Shown: positions 1 to 7,788 of the stretch, in pieces
Position numbering within the stretch: the stretch's first letter is position 1
How the letters are laid out: every line of letters begins with the position of its first letter
Assembly: GCF_039414295.1 (NCBI RefSeq)
Contig: NZ_JBCITM010000002.1
Location: 62,001-126,000 of the forward strand
Source: Anoxynatronum sibiricum
GTDB taxonomy: Bacteria > Bacillota > Clostridia > Peptostreptococcales > Tindalliaceae
DNA: 64,000 nucleotides
Direction: 5' to 3'
Made by a program: the position numbers and the translations under genes
Notes under the pieces: generated by a model
Databases searched by the model: none
What the model was told of the DNA's origin: nothing
The model's input: the letters and a program-made list of their open reading frames with translations, nothing else

Positions 1-1
1 A

Positions 2-1105
2 ATGAAAGCCAGTGATATACACATTGAACCGTTGGAACGAAGTCTGCGGGTGCGTTTCCGAATCGATGGCGATCTGCAGGAAATAATGAAACCGCAAAAA
101 GCCAGTCACTCAGCTGTTGTTACCCGAATCAAAATCATGGGTAAAATGGATATTGCAGAAAAACGGGTTCCCCAAGACGGCCGGGTTGAAATGGAAATTG
201 ACGGGCGTGAAATTGACATGCGTCTGGCGGTGATGCCCACGGTTTATGGTGAAAAAATTGTCATACGACTTCTTGACAGAAGTGCCATTCTGCTCAGTAA
301 AGATCAGTTGGGCTTCAACGAGAATAACATGAAAACTTTTGACCGCATTATTCAGCACCCCCACGGCATTATTCTGGTCACCGGACCCACCGGTTCCGGA
401 AAAACCACCACCCTCTACACTGTGCTTCAGGAACTCAACAAGATAGATAAAAACATTATCACGGTGGAAGACCCGGTGGAATATCGAATCAACGGAATCA
501 ATCAGTCACAGGTAAATGTAAAGGCAGGCCTTACTTTTGCCAGCGGGCTGCGATCCATATTGCGCCAAGACCCAGACATTATTATGATTGGCGAAATCCG
601 TGATACAGAAACAGCACAAATAGCCGTTCGTGCTGCCATCACCGGTCATCTGGTACTCAGCACCCTTCATACCAACGACACTGTTTCAACCATTTCACGC
701 CTTATTGATATGGGTATTGAACCATTTCTGGTCTCAAGCTCGGTGGTGGGCATTATGGCTCAACGACTGGTGAAAAGAATATGTCCCGATTGTCAAGCTG
801 CCTATGAACCCAATGAAAAAGAAAAAGAACTGTTGGGCCTTGACAATGGTGTTGCCATCTATCGGGGAAAAGGGTGTAATGCCTGCAATCACACTGGGTA
901 CAGGGGCCGTACCGGTATTCATGAAATATTGCCCATGTACGATAGAATTAAAACCATGATCGATGAAAGAAAACCCATCGAATCCATTCGCCAGCAGGCC
1001 ATGCAGTCAGGCATGATCACCCTGCGCCAAAGTTGCCGTCAGTTGGTGTTGAGTGGCATCACCACTGTGGATGAACTGGTTAAAATGACATACTCACTGG
1101 AATAA
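2..1105 (+). CDS. pilB: Type IV pilus extension ATPase PilB (5' end outside window)
   Basis: Hexameric cytoplasmic ATPase of the GspE/PilB family that powers pilus polymerisation. The visible 367 residues contain the ASDIHIEP segment of the N2 domain, the Walker A motif GPTGSGKTTT, the DPDIIMIGEIRD aspartate/Walker B region, the HLVLSTLHTND histidine box, and a C-terminal zinc-binding loop with two CxxC pairs (CPDC and CNAC). PilB proteins are usually about 550 residues, so roughly 180 N-terminal residues probably lie upstream of the window; the ATG at base 2 is unlikely to be the true start. The gene is followed after 11 bases by pilT, then pilC and pilA. The assignment to PilB rather than GspE rests on this T4P context. 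Confidence 0.95.
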   Translation: MKASDIHIEPLERSLRVRFRIDGDLQEIMKPQKASHSAVVTRIKIMGKMDIAEKRVPQDGRVEMEIDGREIDMRLAVMPTVYGEKIVIRLLDRSAILLSKDQLGFNENNMKTFDRIIQHPHGIILVTGPTGSGKTTTLYTVLQELNKIDKNIITVEDPVEYRINGINQSQVNVKAGLTFASGLRSILRQDPDIIMIGEIRDTETAQIAVRAAITGHLVLSTLHTNDTVSTISRLIDMGIEPFLVSSSVVGIMAQRLVKRICPDCQAAYEPNEKEKELLGLDNGVAIYRGKGCNACNHTGYRGRTGIHEILPMYDRIKTMIDERKPIESIRQQAMQSGMITLRQSCRQLVLSGITTVDELVKMTYSLE

Positions 1106-1116
1106 GGAGGGATCAC

Positions 1117-2178
1117 GTGGACATTCTGCAATTTTTGAAAAGAGCCATTGAGCTCAAAGCTTCCGATTTGCATATTACGGCTATGCTTCCCCCCATTGTA
1201 CGCGTTGACGGACGGTTGGAGAAGCTCACTGATGCCCCTCTTGCCCCCGAAGATACCGCCATGCTGGTGAAACAGGTGCTCACTGAAAAACAGCTCATCA
1301 AGCTGCAGGAAAGAGGGGAGATGGACGTTTCTTTTTCACATCCCGGACTGGGACGTTTCCGAGTGAATGCGTATCGGCAGCGAGGCAGTTACGGCATGGC
1401 CTTTCGCGTGGTTTACTCTCAGATTCCCACACTTGAAGAGCTGGGACTGCCGCCAAATGTTTCCGATTTTACGCGAAAACAGCGAGGGCTGGTGCTGGTT
1501 ACCGGTCCCACAGGTTCTGGTAAATCCACCACACTGGCTTCCATGATTGAACTAATCAACCAGGAGCGAAACTGCCATGTGCTCACATTGGAAGATCCCA
1601 TTGAGTATCTTCACAAGCACAACAAAAGTGTGATTAATCAGCGTGAAATCGGCGAAGACACTCACAGTTTTGCCAACGGTCTCCGGGCCGCCCTGCGCCA
1701 AGACCCAGACGTGATTCTGGTGGGTGAGATGCGTGATTTAGAAACCATCGCCATTGCCGTCACAGCTGCTGAAACCGGCCATCTGGTACTTTCCACCCTT
1801 CATACCATCGGGGCAGCCAACACTGTCGATCGCATCATTGATGTGTTCCCGCCATATCAGCAGGAACAAATCAAGGTGCAACTGGCTGCAGTGCTTGAGG
1901 GAATCATCTCCCAGCAATTGATGGTTCGAAAAGAAGGGAAGGGAAGGGTGGCCGCTTTTGAGGTCATGACGGCCACCCCCGCCATTCGTAATCTGGTGAG
2001 AGAAGGAAAAACCCATCAGATTCAGACATCAGTGCAAACCGGCGGCAAGCATGGCATGATCACCATGGATAACGCCTTGTTAAGCCTTTACAAAAACAAT
2101 GATATTTCGAGAGAAACCTGCCTTTCCTATTCACAAGACCTTGACTATATTAAAAAACAACTGGCCACCATACTGTAG
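1117..2178 (+). CDS. pilT: Type IV pilus retraction ATPase PilT
   Basis: Retraction ATPase that depolymerises the pilus, giving twitching motility and DNA or surface retraction. At 353 residues it has the normal PilT length. It shows LKASDLHIT near the N terminus, Walker A GPTGSGKSTT, the DPDVILVGEMRD box, HLVLSTLHTIGA, and the PilT-specific AIRNLVREGK signature that separates PilT from PilB. It lacks the PilB zinc loop. It starts with GTG, preceded at 1104-1110 by a strong AAGGAGG site. It follows pilB by 11 bases and precedes pilC by 15, so the three are one transcription unit. Confidence 0.96.
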   Translation: MDILQFLKRAIELKASDLHITAMLPPIVRVDGRLEKLTDAPLAPEDTAMLVKQVLTEKQLIKLQERGEMDVSFSHPGLGRFRVNAYRQRGSYGMAFRVVYSQIPTLEELGLPPNVSDFTRKQRGLVLVTGPTGSGKSTTLASMIELINQERNCHVLTLEDPIEYLHKHNKSVINQREIGEDTHSFANGLRAALRQDPDVILVGEMRDLETIAIAVTAAETGHLVLSTLHTIGAANTVDRIIDVFPPYQQEQIKVQLAAVLEGIISQQLMVRKEGKGRVAAFEVMTATPAIRNLVREGKTHQIQTSVQTGGKHGMITMDNALLSLYKNNDISRETCLSYSQDLDYIKKQLATIL

Positions 2179-2193
2179 AAACGGGGTGAAACA

Positions 2194-3396
2194 ATGCCGC
2201 TTTACAAGTTCAAAGCAGTCTCAGCGTCTGGTGAAAACATTGAAGGTACAGAAAACGCTGCCTCCAAAGGAGATATAATCCAGCGGTTGCGTGACAAACG
2301 GCATTATCCGGTTTCCATTGAAGAAGTCATCGAAAAAGATATCCGCGACATTCAGATTTTTGGCCACATCAACATCAAACATATCGCTGTTTTTTGCCGA
2401 CAGTTTTATACCATGCTGGCAGCAGGGGTCACCATTATGAATACCCTCGATATTCTAAAACAGCAAACAGAGCATAAACGCTTTAAAGGTATTATCAGTG
2501 ATCTGTATGAAGATGTGCAAAAAGGCTTCACCTTTTCCGAAGCTCTTGAAAAACACCCTGGCGTTTTTCCTCAGCTTATGATTTACATGGTGGCAGCGGG
2601 AGAAGCCTCTGGCAGTCTCGATGTGGTCATGGAACGCATGGCCGATCATTATGAAAAAGAGTTTAAAGTCAATAACCGGGTGAAAAGCGCCATGGTATAC
2701 CCCATTATACTTATGGTTGTCGCAACCCTGGTGGTGATCTTCCTCCTGGTGGTGGTCATGCCCACCTTCATCGGCATGTTTCAGGGAAGCGGCGTTGAGT
2801 TGCCCCTCCCCACCCGCATGCTGCTGGCCATCAGCGGTTTTCTCCAGTCTTTCTGGCATATTTTGCTGGCAGCCCTGCTTGTCTTTTCGCTTATCATGCG
2901 GCGGGTAGCCTCAACCCCGGAAGGCAGTCGCGCATTTGATCGCTGGAAACTTCGCCTGCCCCTTGTGAAAGGGCTCACCCGCAAGGTGGTTAGCGCCCGG
3001 TTTTGCCGCACCCTTTCAACCCTTTTAATCAGTGGTATTCCACTGCTACAGTCTCTTGATAACGTGGCTGGCGCAGTTGGCAATAAAATTGTTGGCGATG
3101 GCATCATTGCCGCAAAAGATGAAATAAGAAAGGGGGCGGCTTTGTCGGTACCCATTCGCAAACTGGGATTCTTCCCGCCAATGGTGGACAACATGATTAA
3201 AATTGGCGAAGAATCCGGTACACTGGATGATATCCTTGATAAAACCGCCAATTTCTTTGACGAGGAGGTGGAGACAGAAATTCAGCGGATGCTGACCTTT
3301 ATGGAGCCCATCATGATTGTGGTCATGGGAGTCATCATCGGCTTCATTGTCATCAGTATGGTACTGCCAATGTTTGATGTGCTTCAAACGGTTTAA
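2194..3396 (+). CDS. pilC: Type IV pilus inner-membrane platform protein PilC
   Basis: Polytopic membrane protein of the GspF/PilC family that couples the ATPases to pilin assembly. It is 400 residues, the usual size, with two GspF domains (about 70-190 and 275-395), each with helical hydrophobic segments. Membrane stretches are visible near residues 170-190 (IILMVVATLVVIFLLVVVMP), 210-230 and 375-395. The motif FCRQFYTMLAAGV and its second-copy counterpart FCRTLSTLLISGI mark the duplicated domain. It lies between pilT and the major pilin gene, with a GGGGTG ribosome site ahead of ATG. Confidence 0.95.
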   Translation: MPLYKFKAVSASGENIEGTENAASKGDIIQRLRDKRHYPVSIEEVIEKDIRDIQIFGHINIKHIAVFCRQFYTMLAAGVTIMNTLDILKQQTEHKRFKGIISDLYEDVQKGFTFSEALEKHPGVFPQLMIYMVAAGEASGSLDVVMERMADHYEKEFKVNNRVKSAMVYPIILMVVATLVVIFLLVVVMPTFIGMFQGSGVELPLPTRMLLAISGFLQSFWHILLAALLVFSLIMRRVASTPEGSRAFDRWKLRLPLVKGLTRKVVSARFCRTLSTLLISGIPLLQSLDNVAGAVGNKIVGDGIIAAKDEIRKGAALSVPIRKLGFFPPMVDNMIKIGEESGTLDDILDKTANFFDEEVETEIQRMLTFMEPIMIVVMGVIIGFIVISMVLPMFDVLQTV

Positions 3397-3419
3397 TCAA
3401 AATTTGAGGAGGGACTTGA

Positions 3420-3809
3420 ATGATTCAATGGTTTAACAAGAAGTTAAAAAACAGAAAAGGCTTCACGTTGATTGAACTGATTGTGGTTATTGCTATTTTA
3501 GGGATATTGGCTGCTATTGCAGTACCGAGATTTACTGGAATGAGACATGAAGCTACCGTAAAAGCAGAAGGATCTACAGCTGTATCGATTGCCTCTGCCG
3601 CTAGAATTCAAGAAGCAGATACAGGAGAAGTCGTAGGTAACGATGATTTAGAAGAAAAATACATGGTTAAACCTTCAGGATACACTTTATCTGGCGGAGG
3701 AACTGACCCTTACAGAGTAACATGGACTACTGCCTCCCCTGCACATGACGAAACTCAAATTCATGTCGAAGGTACTGAATTCAAACCTAACGTTGATCCA
3801 GCTGATTAG
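3420..3809 (+). CDS. pilA: Major type IV prepilin PilA
   Basis: Small type IV prepilin, 129 residues. It has a 14-residue leader ending KNRKG, cleavage before Phe15 by PilD, then FTLIELIVVIAILGILAAIAVPRF with glutamate at mature position 5 and the usual hydrophobic assembly helix. The short globular domain has no cysteine pair. The start ATG follows AGGAGGG at 3407-3413. It sits directly after pilC, the usual position of the major pilin in Clostridia. Base composition in this gene is more AT-rich than in pilB-pilC, as is common for strongly expressed or exchanged pilins. No terminator immediately follows the stop; the first is the hairpin at 3903. Confidence 0.93.
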   Translation: MIQWFNKKLKNRKGFTLIELIVVIAILGILAAIAVPRFTGMRHEATVKAEGSTAVSIASAARIQEADTGEVVGNDDLEEKYMVKPSGYTLSGGGTDPYRVTWTTASPAHDETQIHVEGTEFKPNVDPAD

Positions 3810-3816
3810 ATACATT

Positions 3817-3980
3817 GGGGACGGAGGTAATGTAACCTTTTTCCAGGATACAGGGGGACGGAGGTAATGCAACCTTTTCCCCATCCTACAGCACTACCAC
3901 ATGAGTCAGCCTTTCGGGGCTGGCTCTTTCTCAGTTTTTGAAGAGCACAGTGGGGACGGAGGTAATGCAACCTTTTCCCC
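3817..3980 (+). repeat. Three REP-like imperfect palindromes downstream of pilA
   Basis: A near-identical 26-29 base unit occurs at 3817-3842, 3854-3882 and 3952-3980. Its core is GGGGACGGAGGTAATGCAAC followed by CTTTTCCCC. The unit is an imperfect palindrome: GGGGA pairs with TCCCC, and AGGT with ACCT, around an AATGCA loop. Further copies lie at 4634-4663 (edge of the transposase element) and 8357-8380 (edge of its deleted derivative). Repeats of this kind accompany REP-associated Y1 transposases, and one is encoded 0.8 kb away. Confidence 0.8.
3903..3939 (+). terminator. Intrinsic terminator-like hairpin after pilA
   Basis: GAGTCAGCC (3903-3911) pairs with GGCTGGCTC (3918-3926), with one G-U pair, and is followed by a T-rich tract to 3939. 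It would end the pilB-pilT-pilC-pilA transcript. The same hairpin in diverged form occurs inside the nearby mobile elements (4679-4707 and in the 8.1-kb copy), so this one is probably part of a related element remnant rather than an original pilA terminator. Confidence 0.65.
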
Positions 3981-4060
3981 ACTCCACAGAACTACTCATG
4001 CCAAGGCAGTGCGCCAAGATAAGGGCGCGTCATACTCATTGGAGCAAACGATTAAATCGT

Positions 4061-4327
4061 CTATGGTGCATACACATCTTTTCGATGGCCGATATCGACC
4101 ACTACAATAATGATCACATCTTCATTGATCTCGCAGATGGCACGGTAATCCCCAATACGATACCGCCAGAATCCTTTCAGGTGAGCGGAAAGGGCTTTTC
4201 CTTTAGAGCGTGGCTCTTCCAGGTTTTCCAGCTTGCGTAAATAAGTGGTGATGAGCCGCTGGGCAGCAGGGTCCATTTTTCTAATCTGCCGGGCGCTTTT
4301 TTCCGTGTACATCAGGCGATAACTCAT
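4061..4327 (-). CDS. RelE/ParE-family toxin
   Basis: An 88-residue protein of the RelE/ParE superfamily (type II toxin-antitoxin), typically an mRNA interferase or gyrase poison. It begins with YRLMYTEKSARQIRKM, has the central LKGFWRYRIGDYRAIC strand pair and ends in VVVDIGHRKDVY, the usual RelE terminal motif with basic catalytic candidates. Its ATG overlaps the antitoxin stop codon by four bases (ATGA), so the two are translationally coupled. It is read against the pilus genes and flanked by REP-like repeats, suggesting acquisition with accessory DNA. Confidence 0.87.
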   Translation of the reverse strand: MSYRLMYTEKSARQIRKMDPAAQRLITTYLRKLENLEEPRSKGKALSAHLKGFWRYRIGDYRAICEINEDVIIIVVVDIGHRKDVYAP

Positions 4328-4536
4328 AGACCAAGGTCCTTTTCAACTTCGTCGGCGGTAAGGAGCTTCATTTCTTCCTTTTGGGCGAGGTATTCCTGAA
4401 TTATTTTCAGGTTGTACTCTTCCTCGATTTTTTCCATCACCAGTTCTCGCAACAATTCTGAGACATTTTTACCTTGAGCAGCAGCATAGGTCTTTATTAT
4501 TTTTTCATCCTCCATTGTGCATCTTACGGATAGCAT
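4324..4536 (-). CDS. RelB-like ribbon-helix-helix antitoxin
   Basis: A 70-residue antitoxin with an N-terminal ribbon-helix-helix pattern (MLSVRCTMEDEKIIKTYAAA, then KNVSELLRELVMEKI), followed by an acidic C-terminal tail expected to bind the toxin. Two in-frame ATGs are possible. The second (codon at 4534-4536) is eight bases from GGAGG and is preferred; the first, at 4540-4542, would be only two bases away. It precedes the toxin gene with a 4-base overlap. It should autorepress from the palindrome in its promoter. Confidence 0.83.
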   Translation of the reverse strand: MLSVRCTMEDEKIIKTYAAAQGKNVSELLRELVMEKIEEEYNLKIIQEYLAQKEEMKLLTADEVEKDLGL

Positions 4537-4584
4537 TTTCATCGCCTCCTACATGATACTTGCATACGATTCATTATCATCATC

Positions 4585-4613
4585 ATTGTAATACATTGTA
4601 TGACGAATGTCAA
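4585..4613 (-). promoter_or_regulatory. Promoter and operator of the RelBE-like pair
   Basis: On the minus strand TTGACA (4613-4608) and TACAAT (4590-4585) are separated by exactly 17 bases. The spacer holds the palindrome ATACATTGTAT (4591-4601), well placed for autorepression by the ribbon-helix-helix antitoxin. Confidence 0.75.
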
Positions 4614-4633
4614 TGTTAATCCACCATGATAAC

Positions 4634-5586
4634 GGGTAGGAGGTAATGCAACCTTTCTATCCCAGCGCAATACCACAGGAGTTAGCCTTTCGGAGCTGAC
4701 TCTTTTTCTAGTTTTCGGCAAAAATATGCAGGAGAAGAAACACACATATCGAATACTACATGACAGCGATAATCAACCTGAACTTTTCAACAAAGGGGAT
4801 AGACACGTGCCAAGACAAATACGTAGAAGAAGCAAAACCGGGATCTATCATGTAATGATCAGGGGGAACAGCGGCCAAACCCTCTTCGAGGACGATGAAG
4901 ACAACAAGCGGTTTCTTGAAATACTCCACGAAACTAAAGAAAAGATGAGCTTTGAAATTGACTTGTATGCCTACTGTCTCATGGGAAACCACGTACACCT
5001 GTTGCTCTGTGAGAACCAAGTGAATCTGGGAGACTTTATGCGCCGGGCCACTGCTCATTATGCCCTGTGGGTGAATCGCAAGTACGGACGAACTGGTCAT
5101 GTGTTCCAGGACAGGTATAAGAGTGAGCCGGTGGAAGATGATACCTATCTGCTGACAGTCTTTCGATATATTCTGCAGAATCCCATAAAAGCTAAGCTCT
5201 CTAAAACACCTTTTGACTACCGATGGAGCAGCTGGAAAAGCTACGAAAAGAATGAAGAATACCCCGTAGGGTTGACGGATACTTCTTTTCTGCTGAATAT
5301 GTTTAGTAAGAGCAGAGAAGAAGCCATTGAAAAAATCAAGACGTTTTTGGAAACGAAAAACAACGATATTTGCCTAGACATTGAATCCGGCGTCAGACTT
5401 TCGGACGAAGACCTGCGCAACCGGATCATAGAGCGGTACCCAATGATAAAGTACCAGACATTGAAGCAGCTCTCAAAGGAAAATCGGAACATGGCCTTGA
5501 AACAAATAAAATCCATTGAAGGGGCGTCTCTTCGGCAGATTGCTCGGATTACGGGTTTGGGGATTCGGATTGTGCAGAATGCGTGA
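4634..5586 (+). mobile_element. REP-associated (RAYT/IS200-like) element
   Basis: The element begins with a REP-like palindrome (4634-4663) and a terminator-like hairpin (GAGTTAGC 4679-4686 with GCTGACTC 4695-4702, then TTTTT). It continues with a short leader and the Y1 transposase gene. The stretch 4661-4835 is about 97 percent identical to 8107-8279 of the deleted copy. The right-hand palindrome seen in that copy is missing here: the last transposase codons run directly into phage-derived sequence at about 5582, so the right end appears lost. Confidence 0.75.
4807..5586 (+). CDS. REP-associated tyrosine transposase (Y1_Tnp)
   Basis: Single-strand HUH-type transposase of the RAYT/TnpA family, about 260 residues. 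It opens MPRQIRRRSKTGIYHVMIRG, typical of the family, and contains the metal-binding GNHVHLLL motif (HUH) and HVFQDRYKSEPVE. The catalytic tyrosine probably lies in the segment around DTYLLTVFRYILQNP. The C-terminal tail SLRQIARITGLG resembles a helix-turn-helix. The start is taken as GTG 4807, eight bases after AAGGGGA; an upstream in-frame ATG at 4726 lacks such a site. The last codon (GCG TGA) differs from the related copy (GCA AAA TAG), consistent with loss of the native 3' end. Confidence 0.85.
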   Translation: MPRQIRRRSKTGIYHVMIRGNSGQTLFEDDEDNKRFLEILHETKEKMSFEIDLYAYCLMGNHVHLLLCENQVNLGDFMRRATAHYALWVNRKYGRTGHVFQDRYKSEPVEDDTYLLTVFRYILQNPIKAKLSKTPFDYRWSSWKSYEKNEEYPVGLTDTSFLLNMFSKSREEAIEKIKTFLETKNNDICLDIESGVRLSDEDLRNRIIERYPMIKYQTLKQLSKENRNMALKQIKSIEGASLRQIARITGLGIRIVQNA

Positions 5587-5597
5587 ATACGCAGTGA

Positions 5598-5780
5598 AAC
5601 CAGCAAACCGGGTGGCTCTTTAACTTTGGTACCGCCCATTTAAACCGCAAGGAAGATGAAGTATGGCAGATGCCCATTGGTTGTTTGATGGACCTATGGG
5701 AATGCCATAAGCAGTTTATCGGTATTGCGAAACCCAAGCGGGAACTCTTTATTGATGAGGCGATTCCTGAATGGCTCTAA
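5598..5780 (+). pseudogene. Phage tail gene fragment (chaperone/pre-tape-measure region)
   Basis: An open frame without a start codon encodes WLFNFGTAHLNRKEDEVW, then MPIGCLMDLWECHKQF and a tail IAKPKRELFIDEAIPEWL before TAA. From memory this resembles the C terminus of small phage proteins encoded between the tail tube and the tape measure gene (often a frameshift product of the tail assembly chaperone). It is cut at its 5' side by the transposase element. A tape-measure fragment lies 2 kb downstream, so the two were probably neighbours in an ancestral prophage. Confidence 0.5.
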
Positions 5781-5902
5781 TGTCATTTTGGTTCGTAGAT
5801 AGCAAGAAATATACAAACGGTAATGAGAAAGCCAAAATTATCAAAATAACTTTCGATATAATATTGATACTGTTACATTAAAAATAAATTAGTTAAATTG
5901 AG

Positions 5903-5973
5903 CCTAATATAACAAATTAACTTGCAATTCAACAAGTATGTTGATATATTTGAAGCATAAATGTTATATTAGG
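5903..5973 (+). promoter_or_regulatory. Promoter with flanking 12-bp perfect inverted repeat (AbiE-like operator)
   Basis: CCTAATATAACA (5903-5914) and TGTTATATTAGG (5962-5973) are perfect inverted repeats. Between them lies a sigma-A type promoter, TTGCAA (5922-5927) and TATATT (5945-5950), with a 17-base spacer. The right arm overlaps the AGGAG ribosome site of the next gene. AbiEi antitoxins are known to repress their own promoters through inverted repeats, so this is the expected operator. Confidence 0.75.
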
Positions 5974-5984
5974 AGTTGATTTCA

Positions 5985-6962
5985 TTGATTATAGCTGCTG
6001 AACTTTACTTAAAGGAAAATATTGATGAACAGTTAACCGTGAAAACATGGGATAAGAAGAATCATTTTCCGCTGTTTTTACGAAATAACTATCGTTTTTA
6101 TGACATGAAGATTCTTGAAACGCAATGTGTTTTAATGGAGGTTCTTCATGAGACACCAAATATCGATCAAGTACAAAAGCATATCAAGCAAATTAAGAAT
6201 ATTGCAGAATGTCAAGTGGTTCTACTTTACAAGGACCTTTCAAGGTATAGAAGAAGAAGCTTAATCGAAAAGAGAATCGCTTTCGTCATTGAAGATGGAC
6301 AGATGTATTTGCCATTTTTAGGGCTTGATTTGAAAAAGGCACAAGAACAAGCTCAGCAAGAAGTAAAACGCTTTACAACACCAGCACAGATTGCGTATTT
6401 GTACTTTTTGTATCATAAAGACGAAGTGGTGAACATGACCAGGTTCGCAGAGAAGATGGGGTTTAATTATATGACAGCTTCCAGGGCGCTCAATGAACTG
6501 TACCACGCGAATCTAATCACTTATGAGGTTGGTGGAAAAACAGGGAGAAGCAAGGAATATAAAAGAATTCCAGATCCAGACTATTTTCTGAATGGAAGAA
6601 AGTATCTTAAAACACCAGTGAGAAAAACCATCTATACAAGAACAAAACCTTTAGGCGCTTTAAATGCCGGCCTTGACGCACTGTCAAGGTTATCCATGAT
6701 CAATACGCCCGATCATCCAGTTATGGCAATCGATAGAAAACAGCTCAATGAAGAACAGTTTGAAATTGTTAGGAACAAGGATTTGATTAAAGATACGAAG
6801 CTGGTTGAACTTCAACTTTGGGATTATGACCCTAAGTTCTTTGCAGAAAACCAGCATGTGGATTTACTGTCTTTATACGCATCTTTGAGGGAAGACACTG
6901 ATGAAAGGGTTGAGCAAGCACTAGAAGAGGCTTTGCGAGGTGAACTATGGTACACGGACTAG
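5985..6962 (+). CDS. AbiEi/MarR-like winged-helix regulator of an AbiE-type module
   Basis: A 325-residue protein with a central winged helix-turn-helix (about residues 140-195: AQIAYLYFLYHKDEVVNMTR, FAEKMGFNYMTASRALNELY and the wing around GGKTGRSKEY). Proteins of this architecture stand directly upstream of AbiEii-type nucleotidyltransferases and are thought to act as antitoxin and autorepressor. TTG 5985 is the preferred start, nine bases after AGGAG; an in-frame TTG at 5976 abuts that site. The end overlaps the ATG of the nucleotidyltransferase gene by 16 bases. The unit has its own promoter and terminator. Antitoxin function is inferred from context; no enzymatic motif is seen. Confidence 0.7.
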   Translation: MIIAAELYLKENIDEQLTVKTWDKKNHFPLFLRNNYRFYDMKILETQCVLMEVLHETPNIDQVQKHIKQIKNIAECQVVLLYKDLSRYRRRSLIEKRIAFVIEDGQMYLPFLGLDLKKAQEQAQQEVKRFTTPAQIAYLYFLYHKDEVVNMTRFAEKMGFNYMTASRALNELYHANLITYEVGGKTGRSKEYKRIPDPDYFLNGRKYLKTPVRKTIYTRTKPLGALNAGLDALSRLSMINTPDHPVMAIDRKQLNEEQFEIVRNKDLIKDTKLVELQLWDYDPKFFAENQHVDLLSLYASLREDTDERVEQALEEALRGELWYTD

Positions 6963-7713
6963 AGAAGTTTAAAGAGTATTTGGAGATTATACCAATCAAT
7001 ATGTTTTTATAGGTGGCACAGCTTGCGATCTTCTTATGGATGAACTGGGAGCCCCATTTCGAGCCACTAAGGATTTGGATATGGTGCTGATTATCGAGGC
7101 TCTCGATTCATCTTTTGGAGAGGCTTTCTGGAAATTCATTGAAGATGGTGGGTGTGAGCATCGTGAGAAGAGCGAAGGTGAGTATCAATTCTATCGATTT
7201 ACGGAGCCGAAGGATGCATCTTTTCCTAAAATGATCGAGCTTTTTAGCAGGCAGCCCAGGAATATGGAGCTGAAATTTGATACCGGGTTAACGCCGATCC
7301 ACATCGATGAAAGCATTGTCAGTCTTTCTGCAATACTGCTAAATGACGTCTATTGCGATTCACTGGTGAAAGGCAAGCGAACAGTGGATGGTTGCTCCAT
7401 TATTGATATTGAAACCGTCATTCTTTTCAAAATTAAAGCCTGGCTGGATATGAAAAAATGAAAAGAAGCCGGAGAGAAAGTGAATTCAAAAAACATTCGT
7501 AAGCATAAAAATGATATCTTTAGGCTTTTATTGAATGTGGTCCCTTCCGGCAAAATTGAAACCCCAGAAGAAATTCGAAAAGATATAATTGAATTTGCGG
7601 AGATGATTGTCAATGATAAACCAGATTTAAAGAATTTTGGAATAAGAGGAACTGATCTTGAGGAACTGTTAGAACTACTCAGGAATATTTTCTTAGAAAA
7701 ATCAGAAGCTTAA
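6947..7713 (+). pseudogene. AbiEii-type nucleotidyltransferase toxin, broken by frameshift and stop
   Basis: The family pattern is clear: YVFIGGTACDLLMDE with the GG nucleotidyltransferase signature, RATKDLDMVLI with the catalytic aspartates, and a C-terminal part with SKNIRKHKNDIFRLL. The gene is interrupted twice. The coupled ATG (6947) starts MVHGLEKFKEYLE in one frame, but the GG motif continues in another, implying a one-base loss near 6986. An in-frame TGA at 7459-7461 then separates AWLDMKK from KEAGEKVNSKN. An internal ATG (7036) could only make a product lacking the GG motif. As sequenced it should be inactive, unless these are sequencing errors. Confidence 0.8.
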
Positions 7714-7737
7714 TGAATCGAATTAAGCTAGGACTAA

Positions 7738-7763
7738 GGCACTTCAAATGAGGTGCCTTTTTT
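7738..7763 (+). terminator. Intrinsic terminator after the AbiE-like module
   Basis: GGCACTTC (7738-7745) and GAGGTGCC (7750-7757) pair with one G-U around AAAT and are followed by six T residues. It closes the AbiE-like unit before the tape-measure fragment. Confidence 0.85.
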
Positions 7764-7788
7764 CATGCCTGGGATGAGGTGAGGCGAG

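Noticed and set aside
2455..3387. Long minus-strand open frames opposite pilC
   Set aside because: They are antisense shadows of a strongly conserved gene and have no ribosome sites or family features.
3817..3980. CRISPR array
   Set aside because: There are only three repeats with irregular spacing and internal palindromes, and no cas genes. They are REP-like elements.
3901..4240. Two plus-strand open frames over the repeats and the toxin gene
   Set aside because: They run through REP-like repeats and antisense to the RelE-like gene, with no ribosome site or recognisable product.
7480..7713. Separate small gene after the nucleotidyltransferase
   Set aside because: It is in the same frame as the upstream part and continues the same family alignment after a single TGA, so it is the 3' part of a broken gene.
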